Below are positions 36,368 to 45,687 of a stretch of DNA of 64,000 nt, piece after piece. The stretch is taken from the NCBI RefSeq assembly GCF_000622365.1, contig NZ_JASC01000014.1, positions 124,001 to 188,000 on the forward strand. The letters run 5' to 3'. The position numbers and the translations under genes are program-made. The notes under the pieces are model-generated. The model ran no database searches. It saw only the letters and a program-made list of their open reading frames with translations, and was not told the DNA's origin. Position 1 is the stretch's first letter. The number at the start of each line of letters is the position of its first letter. Source of the DNA: Sulfitobacter noctilucae. Lineage in GTDB: Bacteria; Pseudomonadota; Alphaproteobacteria; Rhodobacterales; Rhodobacteraceae.

Positions 36368-37059
36368 AAAGCATTATGATCACGGGCGCGAGTTCCGGCA
36401 TTGGCCGCGCCACGGCAGAGGCATTTTTGGCGCAGGGCTGGCGCGTAGGCCTCATTGCGCGACGCGCGGATTTGCTGAATGAGATCGCAGCGGCGAACGA
36501 AAACGCGGTGGCCTTGCCCGCTGACGTCACCGATGCCGCCGCGATGCAGGCCGCTTATGACCGCTTTGGGTGGGTGGACGTGCTGTTCAATAATGCCGGC
36601 ATGTTCGGCCCCAGCGCCCCGATCGACGAAATCGCGGTGGCGGACTGGGAACAAGTGATGCTGGTCAACCTGCACGGTATGTTCATCGCCGCGCGTCTGG
36701 CATTTGCGTCAATGCGCAAGACAGGCGGTGGGCGGATTATCAACAATGGGTCTATCTCGGCGCACACACCGCGCCCCGGATCCGTCTGCTATACGACGAC
36801 CAAACACGCGATCACTGGGATGACCAAATCGCTGTCACTGGACGGACGCCCCTTTGACATTGCCTGTGGCCAGATCGACATCGGGAACGCAGAAACGGAC
36901 ATGGTCGCAGGACTGAAAAAGATCAGCCCCGAAACGGAAACGATGGCCGTAGAGCACGCGGTGAATGCGGTCCTGCACATGGCGGAGTTGCCGCCAGAGG
37001 CGAATGTTCAGTTCATGACCGTGATGGCGACAAAGATGCCGTTCATCGGGCGGGGGTAG
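36364..37059 (+). CDS. Short-chain dehydrogenase/reductase
   Basis: A 231-residue SDR with TGASSGIGRATAE (cofactor motif), LFNNAGMFG, the Ser in NNGSISAHTP and the YxxxK active-site pair (YTTTKHA). Classical NAD(P)-dependent oxidoreductase; substrate unknown. The ATG overlaps the helicase stop (ATGA), so the two are coupled although no functional relation is obvious. Confidence 0.9.
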   Translation: MKSIMITGASSGIGRATAEAFLAQGWRVGLIARRADLLNEIAAANENAVALPADVTDAAAMQAAYDRFGWVDVLFNNAGMFGPSAPIDEIAVADWEQVMLVNLHGMFIAARLAFASMRKTGGGRIINNGSISAHTPRPGSVCYTTTKHAITGMTKSLSLDGRPFDIACGQIDIGNAETDMVAGLKKISPETETMAVEHAVNAVLHMAELPPEANVQFMTVMATKMPFIGRG

Positions 37060-37178
37060 GGGATCTTCCAGGGCCGCTCTGCGGACTTTGCGGCCGTTAG
37101 TCAGGTCTGAACCATTGTCCGCTTGCGTACTTCAGTAGCAGCTTCCGACTCGCAAAAAAGTGGTTTAGGATTCGTAGC

Positions 37179-37790
37179 ATGGAACCATTTGCCTTAGCTA
37201 TTTTCGCCGCCGCCCTCATTCTGAATGCCGGAACTCCCGGCCCCTCAATTGCCGCCCTTGTCTCACGCGTGATTTCGCGTGGCTGGGCTGATGTTGCGCC
37301 CTTTGTAGCCGCGATGTGGATCGGAGAAATCATCTGGTTGTCGTTGGCCATGGCGGGCCTTTCAGCATTGGCCGAGACATTTCACGGTGCGTTTTTGATC
37401 CTGAAGTACCTGGGAGTGGCCTATCTGATTTACTTGGCCTGGAAGATGTGGACCGAACCTGTGAACACTGACGAGAGTTCACTGCCTAAACGGCAATCGG
37501 CGGGGTCTATGTTCTTTGCCGGATTTGCGCTGACCTTGGGCAATCCGAAAATTATGGTCTTTTATCTCGCACTCTTGCCGTCACTGATTGATCTGACCCA
37601 ACCGAGTTTGGGCCTTTGGGCGATAATTGCGGCAGTCACTGTTGCAAGTTTGGCTGCGGTTGATCTCTTTTGGATTGCATTGGCACATCACGCTCGCTCG
37701 TTTCTGAAAACGCCGAAGGCGATCAGGGTTGCAAACCGCGTCGGCGCGACTGCGCTCGGCGGCGCTGCGGGCGTCATAGCTTCAAGGTAA
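37179..37790 (+). CDS. LysE family exporter
   Basis: A 203-residue protein with about six hydrophobic helices and the LysE/RhtB signature: the N-terminal FAAALILNAGTPGPSIAALV and FALTLGNPKIMVFYLALLPS in the middle. The family exports amino acids such as lysine, threonine or homoserine; substrate unknown. It lies 119 bp after the SDR gene and 5 bp before the GNAT gene. Confidence 0.88.
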   Translation: MEPFALAIFAAALILNAGTPGPSIAALVSRVISRGWADVAPFVAAMWIGEIIWLSLAMAGLSALAETFHGAFLILKYLGVAYLIYLAWKMWTEPVNTDESSLPKRQSAGSMFFAGFALTLGNPKIMVFYLALLPSLIDLTQPSLGLWAIIAAVTVASLAAVDLFWIALAHHARSFLKTPKAIRVANRVGATALGGAAGVIASR

Positions 37791-37794
37791 TCGC

Positions 37795-38250
37795 ATGGCG
37801 CTTGAAGGCATAGTCAGCAAACAAATCGCTTCTCTGACGTTCAAATTCGAGCCGCCATCGCCAATGGAATTCATCAAGTTCCGCGCGGATTGTGGTTGGG
37901 GAGAAATTGGAGAAGACACGGCGCAAGCAGCCTTGGACGCGAGCGTCCTCGACGTGACATGTCGGTCCGGCGAGGAGCTTGTAGGTTTCGCCCGCGTCGT
38001 GGGCGATGGGATTTTGTACTTCTACATTCAAGACGTCATCGTCAGTTCGGATTGGCGCGGACACAGGATCGGCCAAAAGATAATGAGCATCCTGATGAAA
38101 CGCCTAGAGGAGCGTGTGCATGACGGTGCCACCATTGGTCTAATGGCTGCGGATGGGAAAGAGTCTTTTTATGAACACTTCGGGTTTCAAGCCCGCCCCA
38201 CAGATCGCCTCGGCGCTGGCATGACCCAGTTTGTCAAAAAGAATAACTAA
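37795..38250 (+). CDS. GNAT family N-acetyltransferase
   Basis: A 151-residue acetyltransferase with the acetyl-CoA loop in the VIVSSDWRGHRIGQKIMSIL segment and the C-terminal FYEHFGFQARP, typical of GNAT enzymes. The AGGTAA upstream is a possible ribosome site. It follows LysE by a few bases, suggesting an operon. Substrate unknown. Confidence 0.85.
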   Translation: MALEGIVSKQIASLTFKFEPPSPMEFIKFRADCGWGEIGEDTAQAALDASVLDVTCRSGEELVGFARVVGDGILYFYIQDVIVSSDWRGHRIGQKIMSILMKRLEERVHDGATIGLMAADGKESFYEHFGFQARPTDRLGAGMTQFVKKNN

Positions 38251-38361
38251 CGTAAATATTCAATAGCTGCCATTCATGCTTCACGCAGCATCAGTAACTC
38301 TGGGCTCATTCCAGACATCTGCCAATTATCACCCTAAATGCGGAGCGCGTCCTACCAGACT

Positions 38362-39123
38362 CTACCGCCTGAAGGCCGTGAACACCGCTGATGCGCCCCA
38401 GCCTGCGGCAATTGCAATCGCCAGCGACATGAGGCCATAGAGAAACGCATTCTCCCGCGACAGCGCATAAAGCCAGCGTTCCATCCCTACCTTGCGCACG
38501 TAAATGCTGGTCTCGTATTGCGAGACGACGTCGCCGCCGCGAGTCAGGAAGATGCGTGTGGCGTAATCACCTTCGGTCAACGCGGCGGGCAATTCGACCG
38601 CGGTGCGGAAAAGGGTTTGTTCGTCCACGCTGACCGTGCCTTCGTTCAATTGATACTGGTCCGACGCTGACTTAATGCGGATCAGCGCGTCAGTGAAGCT
38701 TTCGCTGTCCATGATGTTCATCGGTGCCCCAACAGAGCGGATGGCACGGGGGATGGATACGCGGTGGCGTTGGTCCTCTGTCTCGGAAATGGACAGTCCC
38801 AACAGCGTACTGCTCGACACCGCATAGAAACTCGGTGCGCGGTCCACCTCAACGGCATCCACGTTGACCCAGATGCCGAACCGCTTTTCCTTCCGGCGCA
38901 CGGTCACAGGCTCGGACGGGCCCGCTACGGTCACGATCACTTCCAGAGGCGCGCCGTCCGGAATGGTATTTTCACGCTTAACCGCACCAAAGATCAAAAT
39001 CTCGGAGCCATCGAAATTGGTGTTGATCGATACCTGTTCCTTGCTCAGACCCAGCACGACCTCTTCAGCCAGCGCTGGCAGCCCATGCAACAAAGCACAT
39101 GCGAGAAGCAGCCTCCGCATCAA
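38362..39123 (-). CDS. TIGR02186 family membrane protein
   Basis: A 253-residue protein with a signal peptide (RRLLLACALLHGLPALAEE), a periplasmic beta-rich region (STLLGLSISETEDQRHRVSI) and one C-terminal transmembrane helix (FLYGLMSLAIAIAAGWGASAVF). It matches the alphaproteobacterial TIGR02186 family, usually encoded next to a TSUP transporter as here. The start overlaps the TSUP stop by 4 nt. Its role, perhaps in anion export, is unproven. Confidence 0.88.
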   Translation of the reverse strand: MMRRLLLACALLHGLPALAEEVVLGLSKEQVSINTNFDGSEILIFGAVKRENTIPDGAPLEVIVTVAGPSEPVTVRRKEKRFGIWVNVDAVEVDRAPSFYAVSSSTLLGLSISETEDQRHRVSIPRAIRSVGAPMNIMDSESFTDALIRIKSASDQYQLNEGTVSVDEQTLFRTAVELPAALTEGDYATRIFLTRGGDVVSQYETSIYVRKVGMERWLYALSRENAFLYGLMSLAIAIAAGWGASAVFTAFRR

Positions 39124-40034
39124 TGCCCCCCCGCCGCACCGAGCGAGTAGAGCTCGGTCGGTTGTACCAGCAGATCGAAGGCCAGTTTCCCGCAGACGGC
39201 CAGCACCATGATGGCCAGCAAAATGCGCAGCTGTTCGGCCTTCATCTTGACCCCGATGCGCGTGCCGACCTGTGCACCGATCACACCCCCGACCAGCAGG
39301 AGCACGGCCAGCACAACGTCCACGGTAAAGTTCGTGGTGGCGTGCAGCATCGTGGTAAAGGCAGTCACAAAAATGATCTGAAACAGCGAGGTGCCGACGA
39401 CGACCTTGGTGGGCATGCCAAGCAGATAAATCATGGCCGGCACCATGATAAAGCCGCCGCCGACCCCCATGATTGCCGCAAGGATGCCTACGGCGATGCC
39501 GACGACAAGCGGTGGGATCACCGATATATAAAGCCCTGACACACGAAACCGCATCTTGAACGGCAACCCGTGGATCCAGTTGTGTTTCTTGCGGGGGGCG
39601 GCTTTGCCCTTTTTGGTGTTTCGGATGGCATTCAGCGATTCAATGAACATCAGCCCGCCGATGACACCCAGAAAGACGACATAGCAAAGCTTGACCAGCA
39701 GATCGACCTGTCCCTGCGCCTTGAGATAGTTGAAGACCATCACACCCAAGGCCGCACCGATCAAACCGCCGATCAGCAGAACGGTGCCCATCCTGAGGTC
39801 CACCGTCTTTCTCTTGAAATGCGCCAGCACGCCGGAAAAGGAGGACGCAACGATCTGGTTCGCTTCTGTCGCCACGGCCACCGCAGGCGGGATGCCGATA
39901 AAGAACAAAAGCGGCGTCATCAGAAAACCGCCGCCCACTCCAAACATACCTGAAAGAACACCCACCAGCCCGCCAAGCCCCAGGAGGAGGAAGGCGTTGA
40001 CCGAAACTTCGGCGATGGGAAGGTATATCTGCAT
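39120..40034 (-). CDS. TSUP (TauE/SafE) family exporter, partner of TIGR02186 protein
   Basis: A 304-residue polytopic protein with the two TSUP half-signatures: GMFGVGGGFLMTPLLFF near the N-terminus and ILAAIMGVGGGFIMVPAMIYLLG in the middle. A sulfur-anion exporter is suggested by family and by the TIGR02186 partner. It is upstream of and overlaps TIGR02186 (ATGA). It is longer than, and distinct from, the TSUP at 15605. Confidence 0.9.
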   Translation of the reverse strand: MQIYLPIAEVSVNAFLLLGLGGLVGVLSGMFGVGGGFLMTPLLFFIGIPPAVAVATEANQIVASSFSGVLAHFKRKTVDLRMGTVLLIGGLIGAALGVMVFNYLKAQGQVDLLVKLCYVVFLGVIGGLMFIESLNAIRNTKKGKAAPRKKHNWIHGLPFKMRFRVSGLYISVIPPLVVGIAVGILAAIMGVGGGFIMVPAMIYLLGMPTKVVVGTSLFQIIFVTAFTTMLHATTNFTVDVVLAVLLLVGGVIGAQVGTRIGVKMKAEQLRILLAIMVLAVCGKLAFDLLVQPTELYSLGAAGGH

Positions 40035-40124
40035 GGGTTCCCTTAGCTTGGGGTGGGGCTCAAATCAACGGGTCTGGGTGCCTTGCAGCATGCAGGACCG
40101 ATGAGGCCCCGCAAACTGGTCTTA

Positions 40125-41093
40125 TCAGCGTTCTTTGACATAAGCCTCGCCGCCTGCGCGGGGCGGAATGGCTTTGCCGACAAAACCGGCCAGAATAACC
40201 ACGGTCATCACATAGGGCAGGGCGCCCAGCAATTGTCCCTGTACCTTGATCCCAATCACGGCTTCGATCACGTCGGGCCGCGTTTCGAGTGCGCCGAAAA
40301 GACCAAAGAGCAGCGTCGCCCAAAGTGCGTACCAAGGTCGCCATTTGGCAAAAATCAGCGCCGCAAGCGCGATAAACCCGCGGCCCGCCGACATGTCCTT
40401 GACGAACCCCGCCTGCAACGCGGTGCTGAGGTATGCGCCCGCGATGCCACACAAAACGCCACAGATCGCCACCGCGGCGTAGCGCAGGCCGACCACGGAA
40501 ATGCCTGCGGTATCAACGGACGCGGGATTCTCGCCGACCGCCCGTACCCGCAGGCCAAAGCGCGTGCGATAGAGCAGCCACCATGTCAGCGGCACAGCGG
40601 CGAATGCCATGTATACAAGGACCGAGTGGCCCGAAATCAATTCCGCGTAGAACGGACCAAGATAAGGCACATCGGCCAGCGCATCGGCGAAGGGCAGGGT
40701 GATCCCCTCGAACCGCCCGCCGCCCATCAGCGAGGGCGTGCGCCCGCCCTGTTGGAACCAGTCTTGCGCGATAAGGACGGTCATGCCCGCGGCCAGAAAG
40801 TTGATCGCCACGCCAGAAATCAGCTGATTGCCGCGAAAGGTGATGCTGGCGAGACCGTGCAGCGCCGACAGCGCCAGCGACGCGCCGATGCCAGCAAGCA
40901 GACCCAGCCAGACGTTCCCACTAAGGGCTGCGATGGCCGCGGAGAAAAAGGCCGCCGCCAGCATCTTGCCTTCGAGCCCGATGTCGAAAATGCCTGCTCG
41001 CTCGCTGAACAGACCCGCGAGGCAGGCCAATAGCAAAGGCGTCGCAAGCCGCACGGTGGAATCGAGCAGTTGAATGAGCGTGAGATAATCCAT
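40125..41093 (-). CDS. Nucleoside ABC transporter permease (NupQ type)
   Basis: A 322-residue inner-membrane permease with about eight to ten helices. The N-terminal block ATPLLLACLAGLFSERAGIFD, then IGLEGKMLAA, matches BPD-transp-2 permeases of nucleoside importers. It forms the channel together with the adjacent permease at 41093-42223, with which it shares one nucleotide. It belongs to the operon with ATPase 42494-44131 and BMP protein 44132-45130. Confidence 0.9.
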   Translation of the reverse strand: MDYLTLIQLLDSTVRLATPLLLACLAGLFSERAGIFDIGLEGKMLAAAFFSAAIAALSGNVWLGLLAGIGASLALSALHGLASITFRGNQLISGVAINFLAAGMTVLIAQDWFQQGGRTPSLMGGGRFEGITLPFADALADVPYLGPFYAELISGHSVLVYMAFAAVPLTWWLLYRTRFGLRVRAVGENPASVDTAGISVVGLRYAAVAICGVLCGIAGAYLSTALQAGFVKDMSAGRGFIALAALIFAKWRPWYALWATLLFGLFGALETRPDVIEAVIGIKVQGQLLGALPYVMTVVILAGFVGKAIPPRAGGEAYVKER

Positions 41094-42223
41094 TATTCCG
41101 CAGGCTCCACCGGTTTGCGCTCCGGCTTGGGCGCACGGGCGCGGCGGGCTGCAAGGAATAGTTTTTCCAAGGGCATGCGGACCATGTTATCCAATGCGCC
41201 CGTGAACAGGATGACCAGCGCCTGGATGACCACGATCAATTCACGCGGGATCGAGGTCCAAAGCGCAAGCTCTGCACCGCCTTGATACAGAAAACCAAAG
41301 AGGATCGCAGCGATGAACACACCCAGCGGATGCGAGCGGCCCATCAACGCCACGGCAATGCCAATGAAGCCCGCTCCTTCGGTGGAATTCAAAACCAGCC
41401 GCTCTGCTTCGCCCATGACGTTGTTGGTTGCCATCATCCCCGCCAACGCGCCCGAGATGATCATCGCGATCATGGTGATTTTTACCGGTGAGATGCCAGC
41501 GTATTTCGCAGCCGATTCAGAATGGCCGTAGGCGCGGATCTCGTATCCTAGTCGGGTGCGCCAGATCAGCAGCCACAGACCGAAACAGGCGGCGATGGCG
41601 ACCAGGAGAGAGACATTCGCTGGCGCGGCTTTGGAAAAGGCGATGCCGACGGGGGCCAGCAGATCGTGCAGTGTCGGCAGGTTGGTCGCCTCGGGAAAGC
41701 GCTGTGTCGCCGGGTCCATCTGGCCTGCGGGGCGCAGAAGATTGACCAACACATAATTCAGCAAAGCTGCGGCGATGAAGTTGAACATGATCGTCGTGAT
41801 CACGATGTGGCTACCGCGTTTGGCCTGTAACCACGCAGGGATCGCGGCCCAGATCGCGCCCAGCAATCCACCCATCATAATCGCGCCCAAAAGCGCCAGC
41901 GTCCAATGAGGCCACGGCACATAGAGGCAGGCAAGAGCCACCCCCAGCCCGCCCAGCATCGCTTGGCCCTCTCCCCCGATGTTGAACAAGCGCGCATGAA
42001 ATGCGATGGCAACAGCCAGCCCGGTGAACATAAAGTTGGTGGCGTAGTAAAGCGTGTAGCCCCAGCCGTAGGTCGAGCCGAGCGCTCCCGTCACCATCAG
42101 CTTTGCCGCCGCAATAGGATCTTCGCCGATGGCGAGGATCACAAGTGCCGAGATGACGCCGGCCAAAAGCAGGGAAATGAGCGGCACGAGGATCACCTCG
42201 GCCCATTTAGGCATCACGTCCAT
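41093..42223 (-). CDS. Nucleoside ABC transporter permease (NupP type)
   Basis: A 376-residue permease with about nine helices (for example LISLLLAGVISALVILAIG; HARLFNIGGEGQAMLGG, which is the family's EAA-like block). It pairs with the permease at 40125. The start (ATG at 42223, or in-frame ATG at 42214) overlaps the end of the small membrane gene. The operon encodes a nucleoside-type importer. Confidence 0.9.
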   Translation of the reverse strand: MDVMPKWAEVILVPLISLLLAGVISALVILAIGEDPIAAAKLMVTGALGSTYGWGYTLYYATNFMFTGLAVAIAFHARLFNIGGEGQAMLGGLGVALACLYVPWPHWTLALLGAIMMGGLLGAIWAAIPAWLQAKRGSHIVITTIMFNFIAAALLNYVLVNLLRPAGQMDPATQRFPEATNLPTLHDLLAPVGIAFSKAAPANVSLLVAIAACFGLWLLIWRTRLGYEIRAYGHSESAAKYAGISPVKITMIAMIISGALAGMMATNNVMGEAERLVLNSTEGAGFIGIAVALMGRSHPLGVFIAAILFGFLYQGGAELALWTSIPRELIVVIQALVILFTGALDNMVRMPLEKLFLAARRARAPKPERKPVEPAE

Positions 42224-42413
42224 GCGATGCCCTCCGCCAGTTTCGGCGTTTCAGAAAAAGTTTCACAGCAGCTACGATGACCAGTGTTACGCCAGAGCCG
42301 ACAACAAAAGGATACCAACGGGTTTCGCTGGCGATCTTTGATGCTCCCGCGATGAGCTTGCAGATTTCCGCATCCATCCTGCGGTGCAATGCCTCGCGTT
42401 CTGCCGAAGTCAT
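42207..42413 (-). CDS. Small single-helix protein between ATPase and permease genes
   Basis: A 68-residue protein with an amphipathic N-terminus (AEREALHRRMDAEICKLIAGAS) and one transmembrane helix (FVVGSGVTLVIVAAVKLFL). Similar small proteins occur in other roseobacters, by my recollection. It overlaps the start of the permease gene by 17 bp, so it is likely co-translated with the transporter. Role unknown. Confidence 0.65.
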   Translation of the reverse strand: MTSAEREALHRRMDAEICKLIAGASKIASETRWYPFVVGSGVTLVIVAAVKLFLKRRNWRRASHGRDA

Positions 42414-42493
42414 GGGGTTCGTGCTTCTGACGCTCCATCAAATACACACCTACACTACCGAGATTTCAATTAACGAAAGGTGAAACATGAGTG

Positions 42494-44131
42494 TCATACC
42501 TCCTTCGACGCATTGCCATGCACATGCGCCAAATTGGCCTCGACCTCTGCCACGCTATGCGGCGCATCGGTGTCCGTGATCCCCGCCATCAGCAACCCTA
42601 ACTCTTTCTCGTCGGTTTGATCGGGCAGACGTTCTCCCATGATCTGACCATCGAACATTACCGCAATCCGGTCGCTCAACGCCAGAATTTCCTCCAATTC
42701 GACCGAGACCAACAAGATCGCCTTGCCCTGATCCCGAAGAGCAACGATTTGCTGGTGGATGAACTCGATCGCACCGATGTCCACGCCGCGGGTGGGTTGG
42801 CCGATCAGCAGCAAGTCGGGGTTACGCTCGATCTCGCGGGCCAGAACGATCTTTTGCTGGTTCCCGCCGGAAAAATTCTTGGCCGCAAGTTTGGGGTTTG
42901 GGGGGCGCACATCGAAACGGGCCATCTTGTCAGCGGTGTCTTCGCGGATGGCGGCATTGTCCATCAGCACGCCAGCCCGGTAAGCGGGGTCGTGATGATA
43001 GCCAAAGGCGGTGTTCTCCCAAGCCTGATACTCCATGATCAGACCCTCGCGCTGTCGGTCTTCGGGCACATGGGCCACACCACGGCCGCGTCTGGATTGC
43101 CCGTCCGAATGGCGTCCTGTCAAATCAAGCGGTTCGCCCAGCAGGCGCACATCTCCTGTCGCGTTTTGATAGCCGCCCAGCACCTCGAGTAGCTCTGACT
43201 GGCCGTTCCCGGCCACACCGGCAATGCCCAGTACTTCACCCGCCCGCACATGCAGATTGACCCCGCGCAGACGTTCGACACCCTTATCGTCCAGCACTTT
43301 CAGGCCTTTGATATCCAGCACTACGTCACCGGGTGTCGCTGGTGTTTTGTCTACCCGTAACAAGACCTTGCGGCCCACCATCAGCTCTGCCAGCTCGGGG
43401 GGGGAGGTCTCGGCGGTCTTGACCGTTGCCGTCATCTCGCCGCGTCGCATCACGCTGACCGTGTCGGTGATCTCCATGATCTCGCGCAGTTTGTGGGTGA
43501 TCAGAATGATCGTCTTGCCCTCGGACCGCAGGCGGCCAAGGATGCGGAACAATTGATCCGCCTCTGCGGGTGTCAACACGCCAGTGGGTTCATCCAAAAT
43601 GAGGATATCCGCCTGCCGGTAGAGCGCCTTCAGGATCTCGACCCGCTGTTGCATGCCGACGCCAATGTCCTGAATCAGCGCGTCAGGATCGACGTTCAGC
43701 CCATAGTCCGCAGCCAACTCGACCAAAGAGGCCCGCGCTTTGGCAAGGGAAGGGCGCAGCATCATGCCCTCTTCGGCCCCCAGAATAATATTCTCGAGCA
43801 CCGTAAAATTCTCGACCAATTTGAAGTGCTGGAACACCATCCCGATGCCTGCGGCAATGGCCGCCTGACTGTCGGTGATATTGGCTTTCTTGCCGCCGAT
43901 GAAAATTTCGCCAGCGTCCGCTTTGTAAAAGCCATAGAGGATCGACATCAGCGTGGATTTCCCCGCGCCGTTCTCCCCAATGATCCCGTGGATCGTGCCG
44001 GGCATCACGCGGATGGAGATGTCTTTGTTGGCCTGCACCGGGCCGAAGGCTTTGGAGATGCCTTTCAGCTCGATCGCTGGCACCGATGGAGCGGCAGTTC
44101 CCTGCCGCTCCGATGTCGTTTCAGCCGTCAC
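42494..44131 (-). CDS. Nucleoside ABC transporter ATP-binding protein (two ATPase domains)
   Basis: A 545-residue protein with two nucleotide-binding domains. The first has an intact Walker A (GENGAGKST) and signature-like IGVGMQQRVEILKAL. The second starts at RGVNLHVRAGEVLGIAGVAGNGQSE and has SGGNQQKIVLARE. Double-NBD ATPases of this size serve sugar and nucleoside importers. The start lies directly next to the bmpA stop. It powers uptake through the two permeases downstream. Confidence 0.93.
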   Translation of the reverse strand: MTAETTSERQGTAAPSVPAIELKGISKAFGPVQANKDISIRVMPGTIHGIIGENGAGKSTLMSILYGFYKADAGEIFIGGKKANITDSQAAIAAGIGMVFQHFKLVENFTVLENIILGAEEGMMLRPSLAKARASLVELAADYGLNVDPDALIQDIGVGMQQRVEILKALYRQADILILDEPTGVLTPAEADQLFRILGRLRSEGKTIILITHKLREIMEITDTVSVMRRGEMTATVKTAETSPPELAELMVGRKVLLRVDKTPATPGDVVLDIKGLKVLDDKGVERLRGVNLHVRAGEVLGIAGVAGNGQSELLEVLGGYQNATGDVRLLGEPLDLTGRHSDGQSRRGRGVAHVPEDRQREGLIMEYQAWENTAFGYHHDPAYRAGVLMDNAAIREDTADKMARFDVRPPNPKLAAKNFSGGNQQKIVLAREIERNPDLLLIGQPTRGVDIGAIEFIHQQIVALRDQGKAILLVSVELEEILALSDRIAVMFDGQIMGERLPDQTDEKELGLLMAGITDTDAPHSVAEVEANLAHVHGNASKEV

Positions 44132-45130
44132 TTAGAAGCTCAGCGCTGGGCAGCTGTCATCAGACGTATAGTCGTGCACGGTCAGGGAGCCGTCAGCGAT
44201 CTTGGCCGCAGCTTCGTCCACAACCGCCTGCATGTCCGCGGTCACGAGCGCCTCGTTGTGTTCATCCAATGCATAGCCGACACCACCGTTGGCGAGCGAC
44301 ATTGTGAAGTTGCCTGTCTCAAGGTCCACACCCTGTGACATCGCGTCGAACACAGCGTTATCGACACGTTTCATCATAGAGGTCAGGACCTTGCCCGGGT
44401 GCAGGTGGTTCTGGTTGCTGTCTACGCCGATGGAAAGGATATCTTCATCCGCGGCAGTCTGCAAAACGCCGACGCCTGTACCACCAGCGGCGGCAAATAC
44501 CACGTCAGAACCCTGACTGATCTGCGCCTTGGTCAACTCTGAGCCTTTCACTGGATCGTTCCAGGCGGCAGGGGTAGTGCCGGTCATGTTGGAAACGACC
44601 TTGATTTCAGGATTTGCGGCTTTGGCACCTTCGGCATAGCCACAAGCAAACTTGCGGATCAGCGGGATATCCATGCCGCCGATAAATGAAACGGTACCCG
44701 TCTTGGAGGCCTGCGCTGCCATCATGCCGACAAGGTAGGACCCTTCATGCTCGGCAAAGCCTACGCCGCGCACGTTGGGCAGGTCGAGCCAGTTCACGTC
44801 AATCACGGCAAATTTCGTGTCGGGATAGTCAGGGGCAACCTGGCTGAGGGCATCAGCAAAAGCAAAACCGGTCATCACGATGGGGTTCGCACCCGATTCA
44901 GCAAAACGGCGCAGGGCCTGCTCGCGCTGCGCTTCAGACTGCAATTCGATATCGCGGAAAGAACCACCGGTTTCATCGGCCCAGCGCTGCGCACCATTAA
45001 AGGCTGCCTCGTTGAAGGATTTGTCGAATTTGCCGCCCAGATCAAAGATCAGCGCGGGCTCGGCCAATGCGGCCCCGGCGCTGAGGGCAAGTGCGGCAGC
45101 CGCACCCATGAATTTCGTCATAAGGGTCAT
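44132..45130 (-). CDS. BMP family nucleoside-binding lipoprotein/periplasmic protein
   Basis: A 332-residue substrate-binding protein of the BMP/PnrA family. A signal peptide (KFMGAAAALALSAGAALA) is followed by LIFDLGGKFDKSFNEAAFNG, and the purine-nucleoside site region holds VIGGMDIPL-type loops (SFIGGMDIPL). The ATG at 45130 is chosen for its GGGAGA ribosome site and signal peptide; a longer in-frame ATG at 45193 lacks both. BMP proteins bind purine nucleosides such as guanosine and inosine. The gene comes first in the transporter operon. Confidence 0.9.
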   Translation of the reverse strand: MTLMTKFMGAAAALALSAGAALAEPALIFDLGGKFDKSFNEAAFNGAQRWADETGGSFRDIELQSEAQREQALRRFAESGANPIVMTGFAFADALSQVAPDYPDTKFAVIDVNWLDLPNVRGVGFAEHEGSYLVGMMAAQASKTGTVSFIGGMDIPLIRKFACGYAEGAKAANPEIKVVSNMTGTTPAAWNDPVKGSELTKAQISQGSDVVFAAAGGTGVGVLQTAADEDILSIGVDSNQNHLHPGKVLTSMMKRVDNAVFDAMSQGVDLETGNFTMSLANGGVGYALDEHNEALVTADMQAVVDEAAAKIADGSLTVHDYTSDDSCPALSF

Positions 45131-45243
45131 GTTATGTCTCCCAGGTTTTTCAGTTTTGGGGCGAAGCCAGCGATGGCCCTTGCCCGAGATCAAAAGATCA
45201 GTGCCAAATTAGGCGGCAGCAGGCGGGCAGGGTCAACCGCTTT

Positions 45244-45687
45244 TTAGCGGTCGGGCTGCTGAATCTGGGACTGACGAAGGGTCAAAGGCCGCTGCATGAC
45301 GATTGCATCCGCCGCCGCTGAATTTTTGCGCGCATAATAGGCAGGGCGCCTGGCGACGGCTGTAAAGCCCAAAGCGGCGTAAAGAGCCTGCGCCGCTTCA
45401 TTGTCCGATGCGACCTCAAGAAATGCGGTGTCCGCGCGTCCCGCAAGGCTGACGATCCATTCCTCTATCAGGTGCCTGCCAACGCCTTGGCGTTGATGAG
45501 CAGGATCAACGGCGAGGGTCAACAGTTCGCTTTCGCCCACCACGGTGCGTGTCAGGGCAAAGCCTGCGGGATGGGTAAATACCTGCACATGGGGTGAAGC
45601 CAGAAGTGCCGCGAATTCCTGCGCTGTCCATGCGCGTTCCGCAACGAATGCGGCGCTGTGCACGCGCGCGAGGGCTTCGGGGGTCAC
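45244..45687 (-). CDS. rimI: Ribosomal-protein S18 alanine N-acetyltransferase-like GNAT protein
   Basis: A 147-residue GNAT protein with the loop VDPAHQRQGVGRHLIEEWI and ALYAALGFTAVARRPAYY, typical of RimI. The GTG at 45687 overlaps the tsaB stop by 4 nt (GTGA), so I use it rather than the longer in-frame ATG at 45792. TsaB-RimI pairing is common in bacteria. RimI acetylates the N-terminal alanine of ribosomal protein S18. Confidence 0.88.
   Translation of the reverse strand: MTPEALARVHSAAFVAERAWTAQEFAALLASPHVQVFTHPAGFALTRTVVGESELLTLAVDPAHQRQGVGRHLIEEWIVSLAGRADTAFLEVASDNEAAQALYAALGFTAVARRPAYYARKNSAAADAIVMQRPLTLRQSQIQQPDR

Noticed and set aside
41796..41803. Single GTGATCAC inside the permease coding region
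   Set aside because: As above: single, coding, no partner.
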